Shown here: one piece after another, positions 10,730 to 22,100 of the stretch | Position numbering within the stretch: position 1 is the first letter of the stretch | How the letters are laid out: each line of letters begins with the position of its first letter | NCBI GenBank assembly: GCA_002633005.1 | Contig: NMRA01000259.1 | Location: 296,934-334,749 of the forward strand | Direction of reading: 5' to 3' | Length of the DNA stretch: 37,816 nt | Source of the DNA: Phoronis australis | Taxonomy: Eukaryota; Phoronida; Phoronidae | Made by a program: the position numbers and the translations under genes | The notes under the pieces: model-generated | What the model was told of the DNA's origin: nothing | Databases searched by the model: none | Seen by the model: only the letters and a program-made list of their open reading frames with translations

Positions 10730-11970
10730 ATTTATATGTGGACGCATTATGCCATCATCTCCGTCCGTCTGGCATACGTCCAGCGTCCGTCTGTTCGGCA
10801 TCGAGCGTCCGCTGCTCTATATCCAAAACACCTTGACGTACAGTATGTTCATGAAATTTTGCACATGTGTTTCTATCATAAATGGGACGGCATGAGCGAA
10901 CTTTCGGATCCGACTACCAGTGTGCTCCCTAGTGGCAATTTTAGTTTTTACGCTTACCCCTGTATCTTCAAAAGTACTGAACGGATTTTCCTAAAATTTG
11001 GTATATAGGCACCTAGGCCTATTAGTGAGATGACGCTATCCTCCCGTTTTCAGATGGATTTGACGTAGTTTGCGCCACCTAATGGCCATTTTTACTTTTT
11101 TCGAGTCTGGTTTTTGGCGTCCACTCGTCTATCAACCAAACGGCGTTCAGGATAATTGTAAAAATTTGCATGTATGTTTTTACTATGAAGTGGACGGCTG
11201 ACGACGATTTTTCGATTTTCCGACGAGTTCGACTACTGTGGCACCTCCTAGTGGCAGTTTTTTTTTGCCGCTCATGGCTGTATCTATTAAACCGTTTGCA
11301 GGGTCTTTACTTAATTTAGCAAGTGTATGTATATGATGTTGACAATGGATGACACGACTTTCGGACGGATCTGACTAGTGGTGTGCCCCCAGGCAATTGT
11401 AGTTGTTTATGTTTACCAGTCTGTATCTTTAAAGGTCCTCAACAGATTTTAATGAAATTTTGAATGGAATCTATTGGTGAGATGACTCTATCATCCTGTT
11501 TTTGGATGCAATCGAGGTATTTTGCACTACCTGGTGGCCATTTTTTGCTGTTTTCAATCTTGTTTTTTGGCGTCCACCCCTCTATCAACCAAATCATGCT
11601 AGGTATGGTTTTGAAAATTGGCGTATGTTTTCCGAGTGTGAAGAGGACCTTGATTTGATGATGGCGACTGACTACTGTGGTGCCTCCTAGTGGTAGTTTT
11701 GTTTTGTTTTGCGCCCATAGCTGTATCTCCAAAACCCACTGCAGGATCTTTATTAAATTGTAAGTGAATTTATATGAAGATAACAGAAGACGACTTTCAA
11801 GCGGATGGAACGGACGCTGTGCCCACAAGTGGCAATTTCATTTTGTTCTGTTTTCCTTTGTTTCTCTGAAGTTCCTTGACAGATTTTTATGAAATATGAC
11901 ATGTTCCCGTTTTTGGATGGATTGTACGTTTTTGAGCTATCTAGTGACCATTTTTATGATACAAATAAAT
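10730..11970 (+). repeat. ~450-bp tandem array, about 2.6 diverged units
   Basis: The blocks gtgagatgac(g/t)ctatc (near 11024 and 11476), cta(a/g)tggccattttt (near 11074 and 11527), ggcgtccac followed by tctatcaaccaaa (near 11117 and 11569), and agtggcaatt(t/g) (near 10930, 11385 and 11828) recur at 440-455 bp spacing. Each unit also has the internal motif cctagtggcag or a close variant. No coding frame persists. The family is unknown to me. Confidence 0.75.
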
Positions 11971-13100
11971 AACACCAAACCATTTGCGATGCATTCGTTG
12001 GCGCATTTCAACGCTCCGCGTTGCTCTTGTTATTGAATGTGTGCATTTTCGTTTAAAATTGAACAGCAATGCACATCAAGTCTATTCAGAGCTATTTTTT
12101 GAAAAGTCGCTTGAACATAGAATCGAACCCAGTAGCATCGCAGTATAGCAACGGAATATTCTGCCGCTGAGCCAAGTCCACGCCATATTGACAGTGTATT
12201 TTTGTACTTTAAGCATGAATGATAGCTTCACTGGCCTTGATTTCAGCGATTGTATGGCAGACAACGCCAAAACTTGAAAATTTGTAATTAAATCACAAAA
12301 ACACTTCGAATTTTGGTTACGCAGATTCGACCCTGAAACCGATAAAAGCGAGAAAGTTTGTCTTGCGCTTTCATTTGACTATTACCAACTAAAGTTTTTA
12401 CACACTCTAGTTATAAATTATGCAAATTATTTGATAAACCAATAGTTGGGTTAATCTTAGTGAATTTGTCAGGTACCACTGTAGAAGTAAGGTAACTCAA
12501 TGATTAGTTTTCAGGAGTTGTGTGAACCCCGGCCCTGAAGTCCTGAGTACTATAGTACAAACGTCAGAGCAATGATCTGGTGGGCGCGGTTAAAGTATAG
12601 GACATTACGGCGTTTTCCCGTTGCTACCAACTTGTTCGATTCTATAGCTCAACAACAAGTTGAGAAGTTTACCCCATATAGCCAACATCTTACACGACTG
12701 ATTAACTCCATTCTGGCATTCATGGTTGGAGGGCCAGCTCTCTTTTGTTCGATAATTGCTCTAATCGCCACAAAGATCGTATCTACCGTGACTGGGTTGT
12801 GCTGTTAAAAATAAAAGTTGTAACATATTTGAACATAAAACCAATAGCATTTCTGAAATCTTCGTCAAATGGTGATCATGTTAAGTTTTTGAATCACCAA
12901 AATCGCCCAACTGCAACCGAAGTTACGACAATCTGTTCCGAATACACCAATTCACTCCGAGTTTTACTGTGTTCACACGTGGTCTGTTAAATAACAGACA
13001 AAACAGTGCGCTTGGCAGTTAACAACGAAGCTAGATGTTATCACACGCTCAGAACCCCCTACGTCTGGTAAAATCACTGAACAGGAAAACGCTGTCATGA
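11971..13100 (+). other. Intergenic stretch with a tRNA-like remnant
   Basis: Apart from the tRNA-like sequence at 12110-12181, I see nothing identifiable. A 78-residue frame at 12572-12808 has a hydrophobic tail but resembles nothing I know and has no supporting context. Confidence 0.6.
12110..12181 (-). pseudogene. tRNA-like remnant with A and B boxes (SINE head or tRNA pseudogene)
   Basis: On the minus strand, an A box TGGCTCAGCGG (12174-12164) and a B box GGTTCGATTC (12129-12120) are separated as in a tRNA gene. The acceptor and T stems do not pair well, so a working tRNA is unlikely. Best read as a tRNA-derived SINE head or decayed tRNA copy. Confidence 0.5.
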
Positions 13101-13109
13101 ACGCGCACT

Positions 13110-14365
13110 TGGAATTATGGTCCCTATACACAAAAAAGGCTCCAAAACTGAAATTTCAAATTATCGCCCAATAACTTTACTTAACACCCTGTCCAAAATT
13201 TTAGAGAAGATCATTGCTCAAAGTATTCTTACATTTCTCAAACAAAACAACTTGATCTATCATCGTCAATTTGTTTTTTTGCGTGGGAACAGCACCGTGG
13301 CACAACTTGTTGAAATAGTACATGAGATTCATTTACATTTTGAGAAGGGCGAGAGTGTCAGGTCCCTTTTTCTAGATATAGTTCGACTGTGTCCCTCACG
13401 ACATTCTACTTCACAAACTTCGATCCCATGGCATTACTGGTAATCTTTTAAACATGACCACCTCATATCTCTCCGAAAGAACATACAGTGTTCGTGTCGA
13501 CGGCGTACTTTCAACTTTATCCCCTCCTGGATTTGTAAACGCAGGTGTATCGCAGGGTAGCGTATTGGGCTCTCTTCTCTTCTTGGTTTATATTAATGAC
13601 CTTCCTGATAACCTGTCATGTAGCACATATCTTTATGCAGATGACACGGCGCTTTTTTACCCCTTCGCAGGGAGCAGCCCTGAATGCTCTTTGCAGCTTC
13701 AACACGACTTAAATAAACTCAGCTATTGGTCACAAGAATGGAGAATGAATTTTAAACCAGAAAAAAGCGTTGACCTCACCTTCTCCAAATCTATTAATGC
13801 TCTCTTCCTTGTTGACCCGTCTTATGACCTTAAACTTAATGATTAAATCATTCCTCGAAAACAGTCGCACAGACATCTGGGTATACTGTTAGGTGAAAAA
13901 CTCTCATTCACCCCTCACGTTCAGGAGCTCGTACAAAAAAACTCAGGAACTAATTAACCCACTTAAGCTTGTCTCTCGTCATCTGAATTCTACACACTTA
14001 GAAGTTTTGTTCAAATCCTTTATACTTCCACACATTGATTATTGTGATATATATCAGTCTGCCAATACAGGTGCACTCCAACATTTGGAGAAGTTACAAT
14101 ATCAAGCCGCCTTACTCATACTCGACGCAATCTTCACATGACCATGCACGTTTACTTTCAAGGTAATAAACAATGTCAACAACGTGTCTGTCACAAAAAA
14201 TATTTGATCTATATACGAGACAAGGCCATCGTAGTGATTTGAGATCCTCCACCCCATATGCAATTCCTCCGTCGTTCAGTCAGGCATTCAGAAGGTCTAC
14301 AGTCATGATGTGCATCAACAACTGGAATTCTGTTCCAGTCTGTTAAGGAAAGCAACTCTTACGAG
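13110..14365 (+). pseudogene. Non-LTR retrotransposon reverse transcriptase fossil (Jockey/CR1/I-like)
   Basis: Frames at 13117-13443, 13454-13846 and 13893-14141 carry, in order, VPIHKKGS, NYRPITLL and SKILEKII; SAG-type GVSQGSVLGSLLFLVYINDL; the catalytic YADDTALFY; WMNF-type substrate-handling text; HLGILLGEKLSF; and SFILPHIDYCDI with LEKLQYQAALLI. A late NNWNSVP block near 14320 matches the usual WNSLP end. Frameshifts between segments, a non-canonical start and the missing endonuclease show a 5'-truncated dead copy. A tail of about 170 bp ending in an A-run near 14527 may be its 3' UTR. Confidence 0.85.
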
Positions 14366-14529
14366 TATAAAAAATAATTTTAGAACTGTTGTATATACCT
14401 CGATGTATATTAGTTTCATTTATGAATTGTTTACAACCCAGATATAATGCTTCGCGGTTTCTGGGTTTGTTATTATTTTTTTGTATGTTCAGTGTATTCT
14501 TCAATAAATATATATCACTTAAAAAACGC

Positions 14530-17380
14530 GCACAGTGTAAAAATGACCACTTGCCGATTTGGGTAACTGAGGACTGCTCGAAGAAATAGTGTTTGTTTGA
14601 GTTATGAATTCAAGACATCGTCGGGTTCCTAAGGTGTCCCTCTATGCGCAAAAGATAATTATTTAGCAACATGACTTTGATGATTTAATCAGTATGAGGC
14701 ATAATTCGCCGAAAATCTTCCGGCTTACTGGGCTAACTAGAGACGGTGGTCACTGTCTAATTCAGTGCGGCTTACGAAGTTTTATTTTCGCGCTCGACGC
14801 TAGTATTCCATCAGAGCGGTACTGCCTCCCGTTCAGTAAGGCTAGGACCTCGCTAAAAAGCAAGACTTCGTGAGATTACGCTAGAAATTGCTGTGTATCT
14901 CAAATGAGAGTACGTGACTTTGGCTAGATTTTAGCTAGGTCCTAGCGTAGGTCCTAGCGTTACTGAACGTACGCCTGTTTTCAATTTGGAAAGGCGCATC
15001 GGCTTGTGCATCCGTCAGCTTCGAATCCTCTCCCCCATGCATGATAGCCCTAGTCACGTGCTGGTACGGGCATAATGTCAGGATATGTGGTCTATTGTCG
15101 GGCATTATGAAAATAAATGTCATGGTGGGTAGTAGAGGCAGTGTCGAAAAACGCCGTTGTTGTGGGTCTTGCGTTCTTCAATGCGTTGGCGTCGGAGTTG
15201 GCGGATATTCACACGTCACCCACATACAATTTATTGCAGTCACAGCCATCAATTCTATTCAAACATTGCTGCTATGCAAATAAGTAGTTTGGACAGCTTG
15301 ATGGAAAGTTTGCCAGTCTTGAAAACACAGACGCCTAGGAATTTTAGAGTATTTGGAATTTGTTTTCAGAATCTGGTGTGTGGCTTAAATGTGTCAAGCA
15401 GTTTGCGGGCAAGTGGTGGTTTGGGGCTTGAAACTGTCAATTTTGCGTTTTTGAGACTCCTTTTGGGAACCTCGCTTCACTTTTCAATAAAAGTGAACTG
15501 TCCAAAAATATGAGGCAGCATCCTGTTTTTGTGTAGCGCTTTCGATGTGAAACGATTCACAACTTTTCATTTTGTTCCTAGAGTTTTCGACAGAATAGAA
15601 GAAACATTACAACCAACTCTTCTTTAGTCCGTATTCCAGACGACACCGGTGTACAGCTCTTTATTGGCGATAAAGCGAAATTCCATGAAAATACCTTTTT
15701 TACTTTACCATTATACAGTACATAAAGAATGGTAATTGGTTATTCACGCCCAACTCATAGAAAGTGGCCTACTGCACTGCTGACTCAACAAGTTACCCAC
15801 CTGCCCGCTCAAAGTGTTGCACCGTGCTGAAGTCTGTCAAGAAATCAACTGATTGATCGCTTATAAACACGTGATGGGCCGCCTTTGTCCTGTGGGGTGG
15901 AAAGCAGGACTATAGCTAGGCTATTGTCTTTTTTGGTTTTTCCTTAACCCTTTTTAGTATAAGCTTGCGCTGCGAAACAGAAGTACGCTGTACTCGTTTA
16001 GCCTTATAAAGTGGTAAGTGTTAGAATTTTACTATAATTTAAGTTAGCATTTGCGTCAGTGGCACAGTTTTACTGTGACAAGTACCAATTTTAACATCCG
16101 CGTTTTAGTGGTACTTTCTTGTCACGGTAAAGTATGATTGTCGTAGTCACACTACAACTGATTCCATCGGGCAGGGACGTTTTCTCGGTGACACTTCTTA
16201 GAGCATTGTAGGCCAATCAATCGATTTTTAGAAGATGCGAACTCATTCTTGGTAATTCAACGTAGGGTTCGTTACTAGGTTGTTGTTTGATTATATATAA
16301 CTTTTCACTTAGTGTGATTTCATTTTTGTGGCAATCAGTATTCTAGGAACCCACTTTCAATGGAACGCGCCACAGTTACTATGACCTCATACATCGTAAT
16401 GTAATTTCCCCGTCATGGGTTTTTACCGTTTTCTATTTTCGTGATCAATGCAAGTCATTCATATGCAATAGATGCAGTCATGGTTTCAAACAATGAAGCT
16501 GTTCTGTACAATGGACACAGCAAATGTGCCTTGCTGGTTAAAACCATTCTCTGACCTCTGAAACTCGATTTAGCTAACTCACTATTACGGAAGAGTGATC
16601 TCAAATTGCTACGTATTGAAGCCGGACACCTGCCAAAACGACTGCAGTAGTCGATTGGCACTGGAAACTGCCGTAGGTGGGGTCATAGCTGCATTCTTTT
16701 AAGGTCATAATCATATTGTTCATGGGATAAAGGCAATAATTATGACCAGAGAACGTTTGAGGTTGTAGGGTGGTTTTACTTATTAAGAAGGTTTTTTAAT
16801 CGCCTTCTCGAGTCATTACATAAAAAGCAGGGATTTCTCTTCCATGCATGAACAAATCTTTGTTAAAACTCCACTAAAAAGGAAGGAACTACCTAAATTT
16901 GGCGAATGCATAATTCATATAGCTGTGAACGTAAAACCCCGTGTTTTGTTTTTAGTAAAACGTCCACGTTCTCAAAAATTCGAGTGCTCTCAGTTTTTTA
17001 GGCTGGTTGCGCGTATGTTTAGTGAGCACTGATGTTGCGGGTGAGAGCTTTCATTACGTGCATAGTAATATATATGTCATATTGCCTTTCAAATGAGTCA
17101 TGGGGTTTCCATCGGGATCCCAAAGCTCTTCATGATGAATGACTTTGGAATGTTTTTCAAGGTATTTGCACAGTACCCTGTAGTGACGTATGAATGGGGC
17201 TCTTGAAGATACCTGCGCTCGTGCTGACTTGTGCGTTTTTGTACATCACCCAAGATGGAGAGTGTCTTAGCGGAAAGGTTCGTTGGTCTTAATGTAGCCT
17301 ACTCCTTTAGGAATTTGCATCTCATTTCAGATTCTAAGCACACTAGTTCAAAAAGATTCAGCAACGGTAACTCTTCACTT
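14530..17380 (+). other. Intergenic stretch upstream of the receptor gene
   Basis: It holds MITE family B copy 1 (14830-14969) and an imperfect foldback at about 16060-16136 (cagttttactgtgacaagta against tactttcttgtcacggtaaa). The receptor's signal-peptide exon and promoter should lie somewhere in or near this stretch; I could not pick a convincing exon. A strong donor-like gtaagt at 16013 could end a 5' UTR exon, but nothing confirms it. Confidence 0.5.
14830..14969. mobile_element. MITE family B, copy 1 (140 bp)
   Basis: The terminal inverted repeats are cgttcagtaaggctaggacc and, at the other end, ggtcctagcgttactgaacg. A partial duplication of the cctagcgtaggt block sits near the right end. 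The same family recurs at 17712-18409, where another MITE has inserted into it. Confidence 0.8.
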
Positions 17381-17605
17381 AATTAGCACACAATATATCC
17401 GAAAAGTGAAATTCCATTTTGTAAAATTTCTTAAAAAAAGATTAAGAAATTGAGGTTCATTACTAACATGGTTTGTACTGTGTAGATATCATAAACCAAC
17501 TTTCAACAAATTTTGCATTATTTGCAGTAATTACAGTTACCAGCCTTAGAAAAATGGAAAATGACAAGTTTTGTAATCATTTTTGTGCAAAATATGTGGA
17601 GAATT
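17381..17605 (+). repeat. Dispersed repeat, copy 2
   Basis: This is the diverged partner of 3808-4030, with the same ordered blocks (tagcacacaatat, aagtgaaattc, aagattaagaa, tgtgtagat, atttttgtgcaaaat). The family is not recognised. Confidence 0.6.
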
Positions 17606-17711
17606 AATGTGAGGTTGCACTTGATCATTCACTCCTGACACAGGTTCAGCTGACTGAAACACCCGATTGATTTTTTGTGACGATTTCTGGATTACAAATC
17701 AACCAGCCTCC

Positions 17712-18409
17712 CGTTCAGTCAGTAACGCTAAGACCTCGCTAAAAGGCAAGACCTCGGGCCGAGATTGCACGAGATATTGCCGTGTATTTTAAACGAGTAT
17801 GGTGGGCCGTTGAGGGGAAAGTGTCGCCGTACAATTACGCTCGTAAATTAAATGGTGAAAAGTTTCGTCGTAAAATTACGCTCGTAATTACGAGCGTAAG
17901 TTAAATTGCAAAAGTGTTGGGGTAAAATTACGCCCGTAAATTAAATGGGGTAAATGTCGCCGTAAATTACGCTCGTAAAATACCTTAAGAACGTTCCAAA
18001 TTTAAACCAATCAGTGATGACCTACTGAACATACACGATCGACTGTTGCTGGGCAGCTCGTTCTTGCACAATCGCTGACATTGCAGCAACGATTTGATCC
18101 GCCATGATTCAGAGTTCGTATCGTAGACATGAAATCCGCCAATAAATAAGAATTTCCATGAGCGCGCGCGATCTTTGTAAAACCCAACGTCATTGGCTAA
18201 GAGTTTAACTAAATTACGAGCGTAATTTTACGCCGTAAAGAATTAAATTACGCTCGTAATTTTACGGCGTAATTAACGGCGTAAATAACGGCGTAATGTA
18301 CACAATTACGCTCGTATTTTTCCGGCGACACTTTCCCCTCAACGGCCCATCATAAACGAGAACACGTGACGTTGGCTATGTTTTAGCTAGGTTCTAGCGT
18401 TACTGAACG
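17712..18409. mobile_element. MITE family B, copy 2, split by a family A insertion
   Basis: The outer ends, cgttcag...agtaacgctaagacctc and gttctagcgttactgaacg, match copy 1. The element is interrupted at 17798-18353 by a family A MITE flanked by aaacgag on both sides (17791-17797 and 18354-18360). Family B therefore inserted first. Confidence 0.85.
17799..18353. mobile_element. MITE family A, copy 1 (~555 bp), nested
   Basis: The ends atggtgggccgttgagggg and ccctcaacggcccatcat are inverted repeats. Inside, the terminal thirds are packed with ttacgctcgtaa and ttacggcgtaa modules that are themselves palindromic. The 7-bp flanking duplication aaacgag (possibly 8 bp, as in hAT elements) marks the insertion. 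There is no coding capacity. Confidence 0.9.
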
Positions 18410-18781
18410 CACGCCAGATGTCTCAGCTGCTTGACCGGTCACTGAAAAGCCGGCGAAGTGAATCAAGCTCAACCACGTAGTCCCTTTTGTGGGAGACCGA
18501 CTACTCAACGACTTGTAGCCGGCCTATTCATCGAAAACATTTCGGCCTAAAAAAGAAATGTTCACACAAATTTAATGGAAATACTCCAATCGAGTCATGA
18601 TTTCTGATCAGGGAATAATGCAGACGTACGTTGGTGTACACACGAGTTGAACAATGCCCGGCGGGAGACAATAGGCGGACTATTCATGTACACCCCGGAA
18701 AAAAACGGTTGCTTTGCACGGTATTTGTGACTTACTGTGAACACAGCGAATACGACATAACTAAAGGGTTTTGATTTCCAG

Positions 18782-19103
18782 AAACCGGAAACTGCTATGG
18801 TCTACCGACACCGAGGTTTCAACTGCTCCATGTGTCCACCAGGACACTATCGCATGCTTCACTGCTCAAAGTATGTCGACACAGTATGTTGGCCATGCAA
18901 GGAGAACACGTTCATGCCGTTTTGGAACAGAGTACATGGGTGCTTTCGTTGCACGTCTTGTTCGCCGTCTTTCAAAACTGCTTCAAACTGCACATCTACA
19001 AGAAACGTATTGTGCCAATGCAAAGAGGGCTATTATGACAACGTACTTCTAGCATGTCGCTCTCAGAGAAAGTGCCCGATTGGTTTTGGTGTTTTCAAGC
19101 CAG
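18782..19103 (+). CDS. Receptor exon: TNFR cysteine-rich repeats 1-3
   Basis: After acceptor gatttccag, 107 codons encode 13 cysteines in TNFR order: C..CPPGHY...C, DTVCWPCKENTF, GCFRCTSC, NC, VLCQCKEGYY, AC, KCPIGFGV. Four N-X-S/T sites in the ectodomain (N14 and N69 here) suit a secreted domain. It ends in phase 1 (cca g|gtaggc), the usual phase between TNFR repeat exons. The exon starts in phase 0 and needs an upstream signal-peptide exon. Confidence 0.88.
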
Positions 19104-22100
19104 GTAGGCCTACATGCATGTTGCTAGCAATGTTTTTGCCATCGCTGACTCTGACTATGACGACAACAATGGTGATGGTTGACGACTCGATACTAAACCC
19201 TGTTTTACTGAGCCTATTATCAGGGCCCGGTCTCTAATCTTTGTACTCGAAACAAACTCGAAACTATTTTTGGCAATTTCTCTGCTCCTTTTGTGCGAAC
19301 TAAAGATAATTGGTTATCAGACTGTGCTCGAATACATTATAGTTTATGCATAGGAGTTTCTAGTTCAAGTTTGCCCTTGAAGACCCTTTTATTCGTGCTA
19401 CAAACTGGAGTAAAAACTCGAAATTTCGAGTTCAAACTCGAACTTATTGCTTTAATATTGGGTTTACAAACTGTGAACTAAGGGCAATAAATTATCTACG
19501 TAAGTTATTGTGTACTCGAGCATAGAATAATAGACACTTATCTTGAGTTCGCCCAAAAGTAGAGTAGAAAATGCCAAACCTAATTTCGAGTTCCATTTCG
19601 AGTAAAAAGATTGGAGACCGGGCTCAGATATTACGCCAACGGTTTGGTCTCCCATATCCCGGCCCAAAAACGAAATAATGCTCAGCATGTAAAAACCTTT
19701 TCCCATAATTGTGAAACGAGTTTGGTAACTTGTTATACGTCTGCAGCTTCAATTAATCGGCATGGCTTGATTGTCTCCATGAAGAACATAAATACCACTA
19801 TTTGTGAATTACGCAAAGGACTATTTCCGTTGGTTAGTTAAAAAATTGATGTTACTTGGTTCCATAGTATCACAAGAACAGTACTTCTTTTGAGAATCAG
19901 TACTATGAGTTGTTTGTAAGGAATTCGCACATGTCGAAAAGGCTGTCGAGGCAACGATTTGTAATCGTACGAGGTACTCAAAGTTCTCGAAACCATAAAG
20001 ATGTCAGCGTTTTTTAGAGTTCAAGTTTAAGTCTTGAACCGTTATATGCACCTGTGAATTGAGCAAAAATACACCTTAATACGAATGCCCCATCTCCCAT
20101 GTTCCCCGGTTACCCTTCAAAAATCTGGGAGCATGCCTGCGGAAATTGCTTACAACATTCCGTTTTGATAAATAAATTCGTTGGTTTCTGATTCACCTTT
20201 ATTTATCTACGAGCCCCCCTCCCCAATTGACAAAGTGGGGCAAAAAGGTCCGCCCTCGAGAGACAAAATATCCGATTTATTTAGTCCGCCCGCTCCCGCT
20301 CTTTTGTTGGCAAATGGTCCACAACGTCGGGAATTCGAGCCCCCCATATCGAAGGCTGGGTGCGCGCATGCAGTGCACTTAGACAATTTTTACCTATCTA
20401 TAACAACTCTCAAAGACATTGATGAAATTAGGACAATTCCCAAAAATATACTCACAATTCAAATGACAATAACTTCATTGCTTTTTGACTTAGGTACAAC
20501 ATTTGTCGTTTAAACTCACAAACAACACATCAAAAAGGAGTTAAGTCATTAAATCAACGTAAATGCATTGCTCATGGAATCTAGTGTTGGTTTCTGATTT
20601 TCATGATTATTTATCTACGAAAGTGGACTGATCGATAAATGATTTTTTACAATTAGAAGCTAATCTTGTAAGAAATGACGATGCTTCTCTGAACTTAGTG
20701 GCAGGCTGACATTGGGGAAATTCAGTCTATCATCAGATCGCCAAATGGCAGAGTACACTAAACGATCTGAAGTAAGTCTCAAGGAAATTGATGAATTTCG
20801 AACAGCTCTACAATGTTTCCCAAAAATGTTCGCACAATTCAAATGACAATAACTTCTTTATTGACTTGGTAACTAGATTAGTGGTGTGAATTCACTAACT
20901 GTAGATCGAAAAAGAAGTTAAAATCTTTGAAATAAATGAAATTAAACTCATTGCTCATTAACTTGGAAAGGTTCTCTTTGCACGTCCTTGATGTTTTTAG
21001 TTTCCAGTGGTACTGCGCAATGAATTTTCTACTCCAAAACTGAATATTGTGCTTGCCATTTCCGTGCACATTGCAAAGACGGAGCACGTCATGACTGATG
21101 TACCCACGTTAAAAATGAGGTGTAACCATGCAGTAAGCACGCGCACAACTCAGTGATCCACGGGAACGGAATTTAAACTCCAGGCATTGAAGTGTGTACA
21201 TTTTTGGGATACACTCTGTATCATTTTCCCCAGCCACCAGAAACTAAACTGCTAGCCATGTTTCAACAAGGGATTTTGAAACAGCTCCAAAGGCACTACA
21301 CCAGGGACCTCGGGACCTCACATTTTCAAAAAAAAATTCCTTCAAAGATTGTCTATACAAAATGAGCTTTTCCCGAAACTGGATCATAACGAATTCTGAC
21401 CTTAAAGCCAACACAGACGGATAGGCACGAGCTAAAAAAAGCCGCCTGTCTCAAGTGAATCATAGCTGAGCTGACTAGTGACTAGCCTAGTTCATCGGAT
21501 GTCGTATTTTCACACTGTTAGATCTCACCTATGTACAGTTACCCGAGGCAACTCCCAATGGCGGACGTGAGGGGTTCGGTACAAATATGGCGATATCCGG
21601 AGAACGGGGGCGGGGGGTTGAGGAGCGGAGCGGAGGTGTTGAAAGGGGGGGAGTAGTTTGGCAATATTTTTGCCTTCCTACGGTCCTGTGTGGCGTCTGA
21701 TATCGACTGAGCTCCAGTTTTAGAGAGCCACTTTCGACTACCTGTCAAACTACATACTGGGAGTTTTTCAACAAGACATATTCGGTTTTAAAATCTTATT
21801 ACAATATTTTACACAAAAAGTGTTTTGTTTCCGACTGTTTGGTCTACAATTAAAAGTGAAAGTTTACGACCCAATTTTCGAAAAATTACTCGTGTATTTG
21901 CTTGCAGTGCCAAGTATGTGTGTGTATGCATATATGTATTGTTACTGTTTTCTATTGTTTCTATACTAATTCAATTGCGCAATGTTTACCTGTAACCCAA
22001 ATGTCGGTTAAATCGCTTTCTGACATGAGTTGATCAAGGCAGGTAGGAACAAGTCAACCTCTTAGAAAACAAAAAAAAAATCAGAGAATAATGTGAGACC

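Noticed and set aside
15041-15283. Cys- and Gly-rich frame upstream of the receptor as a signal-peptide exon
   Set aside because: The hydrophobic start is weak, the cysteine spacing is not TNFR-like and no suitable donor follows.
16142-16216. Short hydrophobic frame beginning MIVVVTLQL as a receptor signal peptide
   Set aside because: It has no clear donor of phase 0 and stops after about 24 residues; too little to call.
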